A stretch of 64,000 bases of DNA from Microvirga sp. (GCA_031181145.1 JAPSLB010000025.1:1-64000); one strand, 5' to 3'; positions 8,725 to 17,314 are shown, numbered from the stretch's first letter. Notes: a model not told the origin generated them from the letters alone. Program-made: numbers and translations.

Positions 8725-10566
8725 ATGCCCTTCCCCAAGACCAATCCGAGCCTCGAGCGTGCCCTTGCCGACCGAGGTTACAATGATCCCACCCCCGTCC
8801 AGGCTGCCGTCCTCGAACAGGATGCCCTCGACCGCGATCTTCTCGTCTCCGCCCAGACCGGGTCGGGCAAGACGGTAGCCTATGGCCTAGCCATGGCGTC
8901 GACCCTGCTCGGCGGGGCGGAGCGCTTCGGCGCCCCCCGCGAGCCTCTGGCGCTCATCATCGCGCCGACCCGCGAGCTGGCCCTCCAGGTCAACCGCGAG
9001 CTGATCTGGCTCTACGGCCCGGCGGGCGCGCGGGTCGTCTCCTGTGTCGGCGGCATGGATGTGCGCCGCGAGCAGCGCGCGCTGGAAGACGGTTGCCACA
9101 TCGTCGTCGGCACGCCCGGTCGCCTGCGAGACCATCTGGAGCGCGGGCGTCTCGACACCTCGAAGATGAAGGTCGTGGTGCTCGACGAGGCGGACGAAAT
9201 GCTCGATCTCGGCTTCCGCGAGGATTTGGAATTCATCCTCGACGCCACCCCCGAGGACCGTCGCACGCTCCTGTTCTCCGCAACCCTGCCGAAGAACATC
9301 GTGACGCTCGCTCGGCGCTACCAACGCGACGCGCATCGCATCGACACCCTGGTTCAGAACGAGCCGCACGGCGACATCGAGTACCGCGCCATCCGCTGCG
9401 CACCGAACGAAACCGAGCTCGCCACCGTGAACGTGCTGCGCTTCTACGAGAGCCGCGGCGCGATGGTGTTCTGCCATACCCGTGAGGCGGTGAGGCACCT
9501 TCATGCAAGTCTCGTGGAACGCGGCTTCGCTGCGGTCGCGCTCTCGGGCGAGCTCAGCCAGAGCGAACGCAGCCACGCCCTGCAGGCCCTGCGCGACGGA
9601 CGCGCCCGGGTCTGTGTCGCCACCGACGTCGCCGCACGCGGCATCGACCTCCCGGATCTCGGCCTCGTGATCCATGTGGATCTGCCCAACGATCACGAGA
9701 CACTCCTGCACCGCAGCGGCCGCACGGGCCGGGCCGGACGCAAGGGCGTGTGCGTCATGCTTGTGCCCTACACGCGCCGCCGCAAGGCCGAGCGCCTGAT
9801 CGACCAGGCGGGTATCGACGCAACATGGGCCGGGCCGCCATCGGCCGACGACATTCGCAAGCTCGATCGTGAGCGCCTGATGCAGGATCCGATCTTTTCC
9901 GAGGAAACGACGGAAGAGGATCTGGCCATGGCGCGCGTTCTTGTCGCAGAGAAGTCCGCCGAGGAGATCGCCAATGCACTGGCACGCTTTCACCGCTCGC
10001 GCCTGCCTGCACCGGAGGAGATCTTCGATCCGGGCGAGGATCGAGGCCCGCGCCAGCGCAAGGACAAGCGCGAGCGTGAGGAAGAACGAGCCCGTGGAGG
10101 TCGGGATTGGGGCCGCGGAGCCTCCGAGGGTGGAGCCTACGGCTCCTCGGAGGATATGATTTGGTTTCGCATGAGTGTGGGGCGCCGCAACAACGCCGAT
10201 CCACGCTGGCTTCTGCCGATCATCTGCCGTCTCGGCCACGTGACGAAGAAGGAGATCGGCTCGATCAAGATCTTCGACCGGGAATCGAAATTCCAGATCG
10301 CCAAATCCCACGCGCCGAAATTCGCCGCCGCCGTGCGCAAGACCAATGACGAGGACATCCGCATTGAGCCGGCCGATGCGCCACACGGCAAATCCTGGGA
10401 CGGTCCCGCCCCCAAAGGCCCGAAAGGCAGAGGCGACCTTTCCGAGCGCAAGCCTCCCCGAGAGAGCAGGCGCCCTCATGAATCGAAGCAGCCTCGCGAT
10501 CATAAGAGCTCGAAGGACAGCAAGCGCCCGAAAGACAAGAAGCGCGCGTCCGACAAACGCCGCTGA
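8725..10566 (+). CDS. DEAD-box RNA helicase (DbpA/CsdA type)
   Basis: This is a 613-aa ATP-dependent RNA helicase. The Q motif is PTPVQ (about 22-26), motif I AQTGSGKT (43-50), Ia PTRELA, Ib TPGRL, motif II DEAD (154-157), III SAT, and VI HRSGRTGRAGR. Residues about 478-540 form a DbpA-like RNA-binding domain (MIWFRMSVGRRNNADPRWLL, KKEIGSIKIFDRESKFQIA). The last 60 residues are rich in Lys/Arg/Ser/Pro and probably bind RNA. The likely role is ribosome assembly or mRNA remodelling. Confidence 0.93.
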   Translation: MPFPKTNPSLERALADRGYNDPTPVQAAVLEQDALDRDLLVSAQTGSGKTVAYGLAMASTLLGGAERFGAPREPLALIIAPTRELALQVNRELIWLYGPAGARVVSCVGGMDVRREQRALEDGCHIVVGTPGRLRDHLERGRLDTSKMKVVVLDEADEMLDLGFREDLEFILDATPEDRRTLLFSATLPKNIVTLARRYQRDAHRIDTLVQNEPHGDIEYRAIRCAPNETELATVNVLRFYESRGAMVFCHTREAVRHLHASLVERGFAAVALSGELSQSERSHALQALRDGRARVCVATDVAARGIDLPDLGLVIHVDLPNDHETLLHRSGRTGRAGRKGVCVMLVPYTRRRKAERLIDQAGIDATWAGPPSADDIRKLDRERLMQDPIFSEETTEEDLAMARVLVAEKSAEEIANALARFHRSRLPAPEEIFDPGEDRGPRQRKDKREREEERARGGRDWGRGASEGGAYGSSEDMIWFRMSVGRRNNADPRWLLPIICRLGHVTKKEIGSIKIFDRESKFQIAKSHAPKFAAAVRKTNDEDIRIEPADAPHGKSWDGPAPKGPKGRGDLSERKPPRESRRPHESKQPRDHKSSKDSKRPKDKKRASDKRR

Positions 10567-10575
10567 GAACGCAAA

Positions 10576-10607
10576 GCAGGCCGGAGCGCCCTCCCGCTCC
10601 GTCCTGC
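10576..10607 (+). terminator. Strong hairpin after the helicase gene
   Basis: GCAGG plus CGGAGCG pairs with CGCTCCG plus CCTGC across one mismatch, with a CCCTCC loop, starting 9 nt after the helicase stop. There is no U-run, as is common for alphaproteobacterial terminators. Confidence 0.6.
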
Positions 10608-10631
10608 TGCTGCCGAGGTGGCATCCAGCCA

Positions 10632-11006
10632 GAGCAGGACTCGTTGGCGGGCTTCTTGAGATTCTTGATCACAGCTCCCGACAGCGGCACGAGCATTGCC
10701 GGAAGGGCGGAGCCGATCGGATGACGCACGAAGCCGACGATCGACTGCCTCTTGCCGCGCACTTCGTCGCGCAGTTCCGTGAGCTGCAACTGGATGGCCA
10801 CGGCATCCGCCTCCAACGCCTGAAGAGCGGAGTTTCGCACTTCGAGCGCCAATTCAATCTCCCGTCCCGGCTTCGACTTCTCGGCCGCGGCCAGTAGCAG
10901 AACGGCGATGACGAGATTGCCGAGCGCGACCATCGCGGCAGCCCAGACGGAGCCCCAGCTCTGATCGAACGCGGATGTTGCGGACGATGCTGTCCATCAT
11001 GACCAT
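10632..11006 (-). pseudogene. Frameshifted small membrane-protein gene
   Basis: The reading starts MVMMDSIVRNIR at an ATG overlapping the upstream stop (TAATG at 11004-11008). Removing one base near 10970 joins it to FDQSWGSVWAAA MVALG and a single membrane helix (NLVIAVLLLAAAEK), followed by a helical stretch (EIELALEVRNSALQALEADA) and a second hydrophobic stretch near HPIGSALPAMLVPLSGAVIK. As written the frame is broken, and its 3' end runs on without a stop opposite the helicase gene. I do not know its function. Confidence 0.5.
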
Positions 11007-11305
11007 TAAGCCAGTCCCATCATGCGCCCGAGCGCCAGACCGAAAACGAGTGCATCCGGAACGGACACCAGCGGACGCTCGGCGATGAACTCTTTGATAC
11101 TGCCCTTGTGATCGGAGAATGCCTCGCTCAATTCACGCCCCTGCTCTTCGAGAGCGGCCGCTCATGATGCATCGCTGCCTTCCGCATCGCTCCCCACCTC
11201 CTACATTGCGGCATGCGACGCTGCCTTCGCGATGGCCCGGGAGGGTTTCCTCAACTCTGCGTGCAGGGAAGCAAGCTCACGATGAATAGAGGACGTGCGC
11301 GACAT
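11006..11305 (-). pseudogene. DUF883/ElaB-like membrane protein with two in-frame stops
   Basis: A 100-codon frame starts at ATG 11303-11305, three bases after the stop of the 78-aa gene. It reads MSRTSSIHRELASLHAELRK..., then TAG (11201-11203) and TGA (11162-11164) in frame, then ALEEQGRELSEAFSDHKGSI and KEFIAERPLVSVPDALVFGL with a terminal GRMMGLA. The coiled N-half, the I-x-E-R/K-P-L motif and the Gly-rich membrane end resemble DUF883/ElaB ribosome-associated membrane proteins. Two in-frame stops within a continuous family pattern indicate decay, unless they are sequencing errors. Confidence 0.6.
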
Positions 11306-11307
11306 GA

Positions 11308-11544
11308 TCAGAGGGCCCGCCGGATACGTGCAAAGGCGTCTTTGAGCTCGAAGCCGAGGATTTTCAGGGCACCTCCCACATCCCTGGCGCTCCTGCCGAG
11401 TTCAGCCCTGGTCTCGAAGGAGTTCCAACGCTGCTCGAGCCAGGACCACTCATCCTGAACCTCCTTCGAGCAGAGATGGATCTTCAGCCGAATCTCGTCG
11501 CGCGTGCGCTTGATATCCTCGGCGAGCTTCACAAGATCCGGCAT
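11308..11544 (-). CDS. Small helical hypothetical protein
   Basis: This 78-aa protein runs from MPDLVKLAEDIKRTRDEIRL to FELKDAFARIRRAL. It is predicted almost wholly alpha-helical and coiled (EVQDEWSWLEQRWNSFETRA). It is the first gene of a leftward trio whose next two members look broken. Such short helical proteins often accompany DUF883-type proteins in Rhizobiales. No enzymatic motif is visible. Confidence 0.6.
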   Translation of the reverse strand: MPDLVKLAEDIKRTRDEIRLKIHLCSKEVQDEWSWLEQRWNSFETRAELGRSARDVGGALKILGFELKDAFARIRRAL

Positions 11545-11704
11545 GGTTCTGTTCCTAGTCAAAGGGAAACCGGCCGATCGACCGTCACTGCCGTTTCCGG
11601 TACTTCTTGCTGGCCCCAGCGCAAGCTGGCATTGATCTTCGTCAAGGACGCCCGAGCTTCGGCTTTCCGTATCGCCGGATGCATTTCCTTTTCCGCCAGA
11701 GAAC

Positions 11705-12039
11705 GCAACAAAATCCACTCCCTGGGCGGAGAGCAGACAGGGGGGCGGCGAATCTGTAGATTCTTCTGCGTACCGTAGGGGCAGAACAATGAAACCCGAC
11801 ATGGACCAGATCTGCGCGCTCACCTCGTTTTCCGTCGGCACCCTCGACGGCCGGGATGCGATGATGGTGATCGAGATGGCCGCCACGGCCGAGGAGTACG
11901 AGCAAGGCGTCCGCCGGCAGATGCCGGTGGCCATGACGGCCGAGCATGCCCGCGAGCTGGGCGAGGCATTGCTGCTGGCCGCCAGGGCCGCCCTGATGGG
12001 CGACATGCCGTCATACGCCCTCAACTGAGCAGAGAAGCG
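11705..12039 (+). repeat. 335-bp direct repeat, copy 1
   Basis: By eye this segment is base-for-base the same as 14396-14730 (offset 2691). It starts at GCAACAAAATCCACTCCCTG and ends at CAGAGAAGCG. It contains the upstream region and the whole 79-aa gene. A short palindrome, GAATCT-GT-AGATTC (11750-11763), lies in its promoter-side part. Flanks on both sides differ from copy 2. Confidence 0.95.
11789..12028 (+). CDS. 79-aa hypothetical protein, copy 1 of a duplicated gene
   Basis: The 79-aa product begins MKPDMDQICALTSFSVGTLD and contains DAMMVIEMAATAEEYEQGVR and TAEHARELGEALLLAARAAL. It is small, mostly helical, with no signal peptide and no family I recognise. An identical protein is encoded at 14480-14719. 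A purine-rich AGGGGCAG stands 6-13 nt before the ATG. Preservation of both copies without a single change suggests a recent duplication. Confidence 0.75.
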   Translation: MKPDMDQICALTSFSVGTLDGRDAMMVIEMAATAEEYEQGVRRQMPVAMTAEHARELGEALLLAARAALMGDMPSYALN

Positions 12040-12154
12040 GATCGGCCTTCCCGCCGCCGCAGGCCGATCCGCTGCGAGGCAATACGGTTTTTGCATTGCA
12101 ACGCAGGCACCGCTCTGGCGTTATCCAGTCCTTGGAACCTGAAGGATACGCCCG

Positions 12155-13324
12155 ATGCAGCGCCTAGGGAACATGATCCGCCAATTGGCTCGCTATCGCA
12201 GCCAATGGGAAGGGTTGATGAAGGCCGCAGCCACGAGCGCATCGCCGCTTGAGCCATCGAAGGCGATTCCGCACCGCCTGGTCGAAACGGAAAAATTCGG
12301 CATCAATCTGGGCAATCTGCGCATGTTCACCTACGCGCCGCCGGAGCTCGCCCCGTCTCCGGCTTTGGTCGTGGTTCTTCACGGGTGCACCCAGAATGCC
12401 GCAGGCTACGACTTGGGCTCCGGATGGTCGGTCCTGGCCGAGCGCTACGGCTTCGTGGCGCTCTTCCCCGAGCAGAAGAAAGCCAACAATCCCAAGCGCT
12501 GCTTCAACTGGTTCCAAACCGGAGACATCGAACGCGACCGGGGAGAAGTTGCCTCGATCCGCCAGATGGTGGAAATCGCCATCCGTGAGCACGGCATTGA
12601 TCGCAGTCGCGTCTTCGTCACCGGACTGTCGGCAGGCGGCGCCATGACGGCCGCCATGCTGGCCACTTATCCGGAGGTGTTCGCCGGCGGAGCCATCATC
12701 GCAGGGTTGCCCTATCGATGCGCCACCAGCGTCTCGGAGGCCTTCGAGTGCATGTTCCAGGGACAAACCCGTACCGGGGGGGAATGGGGCGACCTGGTGC
12801 GCCATGCGTCGCTGCATCGAGGCCCCTGGCCCAAGGTATCCGTCTGGCACGGCAGCGCGGATGCCACCGTCAAGCCCATGAACGCGGGCGAGATCATCAA
12901 GCAATGGACCGACGTTCACGGTCTTACGGCCTCCGCGAGCCGCAGCGAGACGGTGGACGGCTACCCGCGCCGCGTCTGGACGAACAATGCTGGCGAGGAC
13001 CTGATCGAGGAATACATCATCAGCGGCATGGCCCATGGCACGCCGCTCGCCACAGGTAACGACGAGAACCACTATGGTGTCGCAGGTCCGTTCCTGCTCG
13101 AAGTGGGCATTTCCTCCAGCTATCACATCGCGCGATTCTGGGGGCTCACGGACAGCGTCGTTTCGAAACGCAAACCAAGCCTCGCAGCGGCAACCGGTGC
13201 GGGCGGTCACGTCCACGCGCGACTGCCTGAGGACGAGCGCATCCGGGGAGAGGCACCGTCGCCGGTTCAGGATATTGGCGGCGTCATCACGAGGGCGTTG
13301 AAAGCCGCAGGGCTCATGCGTTGA
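12155..13324 (+). CDS. PHB depolymerase-family esterase
   Basis: This 389-aa alpha/beta hydrolase belongs to the extracellular PHB depolymerase/LpqC/feruloyl esterase group. The oxyanion motif is VVLHGCTQNAAGYD, the nucleophile is GLSAGG (Ser159), the Asp region is VWHGSADATVKPMNA, and the His is in SGMAHGTPL. No clear signal peptide is visible at the N-terminus (MQRLGNMIRQLARYRSQWEG), so it may act inside the cell. The start has AAGGA upstream. It lies between the two 335-bp direct repeats. Confidence 0.88.
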   Translation: MQRLGNMIRQLARYRSQWEGLMKAAATSASPLEPSKAIPHRLVETEKFGINLGNLRMFTYAPPELAPSPALVVVLHGCTQNAAGYDLGSGWSVLAERYGFVALFPEQKKANNPKRCFNWFQTGDIERDRGEVASIRQMVEIAIREHGIDRSRVFVTGLSAGGAMTAAMLATYPEVFAGGAIIAGLPYRCATSVSEAFECMFQGQTRTGGEWGDLVRHASLHRGPWPKVSVWHGSADATVKPMNAGEIIKQWTDVHGLTASASRSETVDGYPRRVWTNNAGEDLIEEYIISGMAHGTPLATGNDENHYGVAGPFLLEVGISSSYHIARFWGLTDSVVSKRKPSLAAATGAGGHVHARLPEDERIRGEAPSPVQDIGGVITRALKAAGLMR

Positions 13325-13329
13325 AGGCG

Positions 13330-14133
13330 CTACGGATCTTTCTGCACGCTCAAGTCATCGTCCGTTCTCTTCTCCCCGGTGATGCAGTTCATGCGCGCCT
13401 GCGCCGGAATGACATGCGGGCTTCCGTCCTCGACCCCGGCAATCTCCCGCATGATCTTGGTCCGGATGACCATGGCGAACTGCTCCGAATCGTGAAGCGG
13501 GATCATGAACGAACCTGCGCCACCGATAACGCATTCCCTGTAATACACGTCCAGCCCGTCCATCTCCGGGCTGTTCTGGGCGTGCCCGAACATGATCGGC
13601 AATCCGTTGATGACGATGCCGTCCGCGACAGCCTCGTCCCTCGCGAGCACGACTTTGCGCCCATCGTTGTTGGGTCCGTCCCCTGAAATGTCGATGACGC
13701 GGCGTGCGGACATCCCGCCGAGTTCATTGAAGAGGCCGCGGCTGAAATCGATGATACCGGAAATCGATGTCATGCCAGCCTGGCGGATCGGCTTGGCGGC
13801 AAGATGATCCGCGAAGGCAATCGCTTTCTCCGGCCCGTCGATGACAGTCCACGGCACAACGGCCGTTTGATCCTTGGCGCCGGACCACTCGACATAGGTC
13901 ACCGCGATCCGGCCTGCTGCGCCGTTCCGGATGGCCTCGTGCACCAGGGAGGAGCGGAAAGCTTCCACGAAGCCGGCGCGCTGCAATCCCTGCTCTTCCG
14001 CCTCCATGGAGGAGGAGATGTCGACGGCCACGACGAGTGCGACATCGATCTGAGGCTCGGCAAGTGCCGGCGTTCGGTCGAGAAGACCGCTGATGAGGAG
14101 AAACGCAAGAATCCACCCGAAACGACGAAGCAT
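13330..14133 (-). CDS. DUF1194 secreted protein with von Willebrand A-like domain
   Basis: This 267-aa protein has a signal peptide (LRRFGWILAFLLISGLLDRT...ALA) and a vWA-like fold with the metal-site motif VDISSSM (D-x-S-x-S). Characteristic DUF1194 blocks follow: YVEWSGAKDQTAVVPWT, RVIDISGDGPNNDGR, INGLPIM, YYRECVIGGAGSFM. It is convergent with the esterase gene, with 5 nt between stops. GGAGG supports the ATG at 14133. The role is probably extracytoplasmic binding; function is unknown for the family. Confidence 0.88.
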   Translation of the reverse strand: MLRRFGWILAFLLISGLLDRTPALAEPQIDVALVVAVDISSSMEAEEQGLQRAGFVEAFRSSLVHEAIRNGAAGRIAVTYVEWSGAKDQTAVVPWTVIDGPEKAIAFADHLAAKPIRQAGMTSISGIIDFSRGLFNELGGMSARRVIDISGDGPNNDGRKVVLARDEAVADGIVINGLPIMFGHAQNSPEMDGLDVYYRECVIGGAGSFMIPLHDSEQFAMVIRTKIMREIAGVEDGSPHVIPAQARMNCITGEKRTDDDLSVQKDP

Positions 14134-14395
14134 GACGACCTCCGCCTCTATTCTTGATCGATGTGATCAATGCCGGTTGCCCCCTCTCAACGCGCCAAGC
14201 TGAACTTTGATGCGCCGTGAGGCGAATAAAGATGGGCCCCTCGTGGCGCGCATGGTTCGCCGTCGGAAGGCATTCCTCGGCGCGGCTGAGGGATTGGTAT
14301 GTGCGAACCCCGTTCTTCACCGATGGGCCTGGCCAGTTATGTGGAGCGCCTATGGCGGGAGCCCAGCCGGTTCATTTTACTTCAAGTCTCGGAAT

Positions 14396-14730
14396 GCAAC
14401 AAAATCCACTCCCTGGGCGGAGAGCAGACAGGGGGGCGGCGAATCTGTAGATTCTTCTGCGTACCGTAGGGGCAGAACAATGAAACCCGACATGGACCAG
14501 ATCTGCGCGCTCACCTCGTTTTCCGTCGGCACCCTCGACGGCCGGGATGCGATGATGGTGATCGAGATGGCCGCCACGGCCGAGGAGTACGAGCAAGGCG
14601 TCCGCCGGCAGATGCCGGTGGCCATGACGGCCGAGCATGCCCGCGAGCTGGGCGAGGCATTGCTGCTGGCCGCCAGGGCCGCCCTGATGGGCGACATGCC
14701 GTCATACGCCCTCAACTGAGCAGAGAAGCG
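14396..14730 (+). repeat. 335-bp direct repeat, copy 2
   Basis: This is the second copy of the segment at 11705-12039, with no difference seen. One mismatched base precedes it (C/T at 11704/14395) and similarity stops just outside at both ends. The two copies flank the esterase and DUF1194 genes in direct orientation. Confidence 0.95.
14480..14719 (+). CDS. 79-aa hypothetical protein, copy 2
   Basis: The product is identical to that of 11789-12028. The open frame here extends further upstream by chance through unique DNA; the ATG conserved between copies and its shared upstream region argue for the start at 14480. The stop lies 13 nt from the stop of the convergent extensin-like gene. Confidence 0.75.
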   Translation: MKPDMDQICALTSFSVGTLDGRDAMMVIEMAATAEEYEQGVRRQMPVAMTAEHARELGEALLLAARAALMGDMPSYALN

Positions 14731-14732
14731 TC

Positions 14733-15482
14733 TCATCGGCATGTCCGAGAGGCGCCCATGTCGAAATGAAAATGGTCACGGTGCGCCTCGTTGTAATCGG
14801 GGCTGAGTACTACGTCGAAGAAGGAACAGGCTCCGTCCCGCACCGATCTCAGGAAGGCTGCGTGGCGGGGCCTGTCTCCTTTCCAATCCCGTGCCACTGT
14901 CACTTCCTGCCCGTCAGCCAGCACAAAACCTGCAATGTCGATTGCATTGGCGGTCGCATGCTCGCTCCGGCGGCCCGTCGTACGATGATTAATGTTGCGG
15001 CAGGCATGAGTGCCTTGATGAACGGCACGCACGACAGCCTGTCCGAAGTGGCGGCGCGCCGCGGGACCGATCACATGGCTGTCGAGCAAGGCCCATGCCA
15101 CCGCGAGAGGGCATGAGGCTATGAAGCGCCGATTCAGGGATCGGGAAACCTCTCTCACTGAGACTGCATTGGAAAGCCCGCAGCCCTCATCGCTCGGACG
15201 ATCCGCAACGGGCGTGTAGGACACGTCCGAATCAGCCAGCACCGCCACGCATTGCGACGGGTTTCGTTCGAGACGGGAGAGCTTCATCCGCGTCAATCCG
15301 TTCACCTCATCGGCAATGCGCAACGGCGCGAACGGATTGAGGTGGCCGGGAACAGCGATGACCCCACGCCAGACGAGTCCGGAGAGGATCGCAAGCCCGA
15401 GCAAGAGCGCGACGGCAAGCCGGCCGAGGAGTATCGCGGGAAGGCGACTCCGGTGGCCTGATGGGAGGGAACTATCCTGCAC
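14733..15482 (-). CDS. Extensin-like family protein (M15-like peptidase fold)
   Basis: This protein of about 249 aa has an N-terminal membrane anchor (LAVALLLGLAILSGLVWRGV) and an extensin-like C-terminal domain. Hallmarks are CGLSNAVSVREVS, CPLAVAWALLDSHV, the NINHRTTGRRSEHATANAID metal-site region and AHRDHFHFDMG near the C-terminus. The fold resembles VanX/D,D-peptidases; the His and Asp positions suggest a Zn site. The start is probably GTG at 15482; no strong ribosome binding site is visible. It is likely periplasmic, acting on cell wall. Confidence 0.82.
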   Translation of the reverse strand: MQDSSLPSGHRSRLPAILLGRLAVALLLGLAILSGLVWRGVIAVPGHLNPFAPLRIADEVNGLTRMKLSRLERNPSQCVAVLADSDVSYTPVADRPSDEGCGLSNAVSVREVSRSLNRRFIASCPLAVAWALLDSHVIGPAARRHFGQAVVRAVHQGTHACRNINHRTTGRRSEHATANAIDIAGFVLADGQEVTVARDWKGDRPRHAAFLRSVRDGACSFFDVVLSPDYNEAHRDHFHFDMGASRTCR

Positions 15483-15541
15483 AGTATGAATCTAGGGCAG
15501 ACTTCTCATGGACCAAGCAGCGACGGGATGCGCGCTCTTCT

Positions 15542-16168
15542 TCAGGAGACCTGCGCAATACCACGGCAATGGAAGCCGAGCACGCGGGGGGCGCCTCCAA
15601 GATAATACTCCTCCATCTCCTGGATCGAGAACCCTGTCCGCTGAAAGAGTTCCGCCACCGGGCGCGTGAGATTGCAGCCCACCGCGAGCGAGCGCCAGAT
15701 CGGATTCAGCCGACGCTGCCACCGCGCGACGTGCTCCTCGGGCGACAACCCGTGCTCCAGGAAAAGTACTCTGCCATCGGGCTTCAGGACACGCCGCACT
15801 TCCCGGAGCGCACGGTCGGGATCGTCGACCGAGCACAAGGTGTAGGTGATCACCGCTGTGTCGACGGTGCAGTCCGTCAGGGGCAGCGCCTCGGCTGGGG
15901 CGTGCAGGATCTCCAGAGGCACTCGGCTCTTCCGGCGCCGCGCTTCGCCAAGGTGCAGGAAGGCCTCGTTCGGATCGACCCCGATGACCTTCGTCACCGC
16001 AAGAGGATTGTAGAGCGACAGGTTCAGTCCCGGTCCCATGCCGATCTCGAGCACCACTCCGCTTGCGAGGGGAATGACCCGTTCGCGCTCCGCCGTGATA
16101 TCGTCCATGGAGCAAAGGCAGCTGACCAGTTTCGGGCCGATATAGCGAGAATAGATGCCCATCTCCAT
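15542..16168 (-). CDS. Class I SAM-dependent methyltransferase
   Basis: This 208-aa methyltransferase has motif I VLEIGMGPGLN, the acidic post-I loop GVDPNE, motif II ALPLTDCTVDTAVITYTLCS and the motif III region ALREVRRVLKPDGRVLFLEH. The RWQRRLNPIWRSLAVGCNLT segment is typical of the UbiE/PmtA-like and METTL7-like group. It begins 6 nt after the DUF1127 stop. The substrate cannot be predicted. Confidence 0.85.
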   Translation of the reverse strand: MEMGIYSRYIGPKLVSCLCSMDDITAERERVIPLASGVVLEIGMGPGLNLSLYNPLAVTKVIGVDPNEAFLHLGEARRRKSRVPLEILHAPAEALPLTDCTVDTAVITYTLCSVDDPDRALREVRRVLKPDGRVLFLEHGLSPEEHVARWQRRLNPIWRSLAVGCNLTRPVAELFQRTGFSIQEMEEYYLGGAPRVLGFHCRGIAQVS

Positions 16169-16174
16169 TCCCTG

Positions 16175-16438
16175 TCAGGAGGAAATCCGCGAAGGCTTCG
16201 AATGCTGCCGGGCGGGGCTGCGCCAACCGTAATAGACGTCGAAAGGCTCGAGCCCGATATCCTGCAGCATTCGCTCATCCCATTGTGCCAACTGGCGACG
16301 GCTCCGCTCATGCGCCATGGCTTTCCGCACCAGCGCAATCAAACGACGAGCGGCCTTGAGGGCGTTCTCGACGGTGGCACGCGCGAAGGAGCCGGAATAG
16401 GCGACACCACCGCTTGTCGAAGCAACATTCCGCATCAT
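16175..16438 (-). CDS. DUF1127 small protein
   Basis: This 87-aa protein has the DUF1127 core (RRQLAQWDERMLQDIGLEPF), an Arg-rich helix also found in proteins that bind RNA and affect phosphate and carbon metabolism in Rhizobiales. GGGAGG lies 6-11 nt before the ATG. It is the first gene of a two-gene leftward unit with the methyltransferase and diverges from the Crp-like gene. Confidence 0.85.
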   Translation of the reverse strand: MMRNVASTSGGVAYSGSFARATVENALKAARRLIALVRKAMAHERSRRQLAQWDERMLQDIGLEPFDVYYGWRSPARQHSKPSRISS

Positions 16439-16563
16439 CGCATGCCTCCCAGCGTGTTTGATGCTAGATTGGGCCGGACCGAGGCCCGGCTATGCCGACA
16501 AAGGCAGAATAGGACTGCCGGTCATCGACAGGGTTGATGATGCACCTTGCGCGGCCCGGCTTC

Positions 16564-16579
16564 TGTGACCTCGGTCACA
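16564..16579. promoter_or_regulatory. Perfect CRP-type site (TGTGA-N6-TCACA) before the Crp-like gene
   Basis: TGTGACCTCGGTCACA is an exact two-fold match to the CRP consensus. It lies 33 nt before the ATG of the Crp-like regulator, where bound protein would probably repress or autoregulate. The divergent DUF1127 gene starts 126 nt away and could share it. Confidence 0.8.
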
Positions 16580-16612
16580 TTGCAGTCGCCGCCGTCGACG
16601 AAAGGGCCCATT

Positions 16613-17314
16613 ATGGCTGGACCGCACAATCTCGCCCTGCTGCTCAAGGCCAACCCTTTCTTTGCCGGCCTTGGCGATGAAGCGATCGATGCCATTGCCG
16701 TCCTGTGCGTGTCCAAGCGCCTCGAAGCGGGCGAGACGCTCTTCCTCAAAGGCGATCCGGGAGATGCGCTTTATGCGGTGCGCCGCGGGCAGATCCGCAT
16801 CGCGACAGGCATTTCGTCCGGCAGGCGCCTGACGCTGAATCTGCTCGGCCCAGGCGATGTTTTCGGCGAAGTCGCATTGCTCGACGGCCGCCCTCGCACT
16901 GCCGATGCGGTGGCAGTCGAGCCGACAGAGCTCTATACGGTACTCCGGCGGGACTTCTTCCGTTTTCTTGAGCAGCGCCCGTCCGTGGCGATCCGCATCG
17001 TCGAACTTCTCTGCGAGCGCATTCGCTGGATGAGTTCGCAGATGGAGGAGCGCGCATTGCTGCCGCTTGAAGCCCGGCTGGCCCATCGCCTCGTTGCGCT
17101 GAGTGCGGATTATGGGCGGGAGCTGCATGTGAGCCAAGAGGAGCTGGCTGTCTTCGTCGGTGCGAGCCGCGAAAGCGTCAACCGCCAGCTTCAGAGCTGG
17201 CGCCGCATGGGATGGATCGAATTGGGCCGCAACTGCATTCGCGTGCTCCACCCATCCCGTCTCTATCATCCTCCAGACGACCGCAAGGGCACCCTTATAC
17301 GCGGTCCCATGTGA
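16613..17314 (+). CDS. Crp/Fnr-family regulator, Crp-like
   Basis: This 233-aa regulator has a cyclic-nucleotide-binding domain (about 10-125), a dimer helix and a C-terminal HTH. The phosphate-binding cassette FGEVALLDGRPRTA keeps the Glu and Arg that contact cAMP in E. coli CRP; the C-helix position of Ser128 is Ser, Thr127 is replaced by Met. The recognition helix GASRESVNR keeps the R-E-x-x-x-R set that reads TGTGA. No Cys cluster is present, so it is not an Fnr-type Fe-S sensor. The start MAGPHNLALL is chosen over an upstream Met that would lie within the operator. Confidence 0.88.
   Translation: MAGPHNLALLLKANPFFAGLGDEAIDAIAVLCVSKRLEAGETLFLKGDPGDALYAVRRGQIRIATGISSGRRLTLNLLGPGDVFGEVALLDGRPRTADAVAVEPTELYTVLRRDFFRFLEQRPSVAIRIVELLCERIRWMSSQMEERALLPLEARLAHRLVALSADYGRELHVSQEELAVFVGASRESVNRQLQSWRRMGWIELGRNCIRVLHPSRLYHPPDDRKGTLIRGPM

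Noticed and set aside
8887-10503. 538-codon open frame antisense to the RNA helicase
   Set aside because: High-GC codon bias opens the opposite strand; the helicase has all its motifs and this frame has none.
11308-12096. 262-codon minus frame across the 79-aa gene
   Set aside because: Only its last 78 codons have protein character; the rest is antisense to the repeat.
14207-14479. N-terminal extension of the second 79-aa gene
   Set aside because: The extension is in unique DNA and absent from copy 1, so the shared ATG is the start.
11705-14730. Direct repeats as a CRISPR or IS
   Set aside because: Only two long copies, no spacers, no transposase or terminal inverted repeats.
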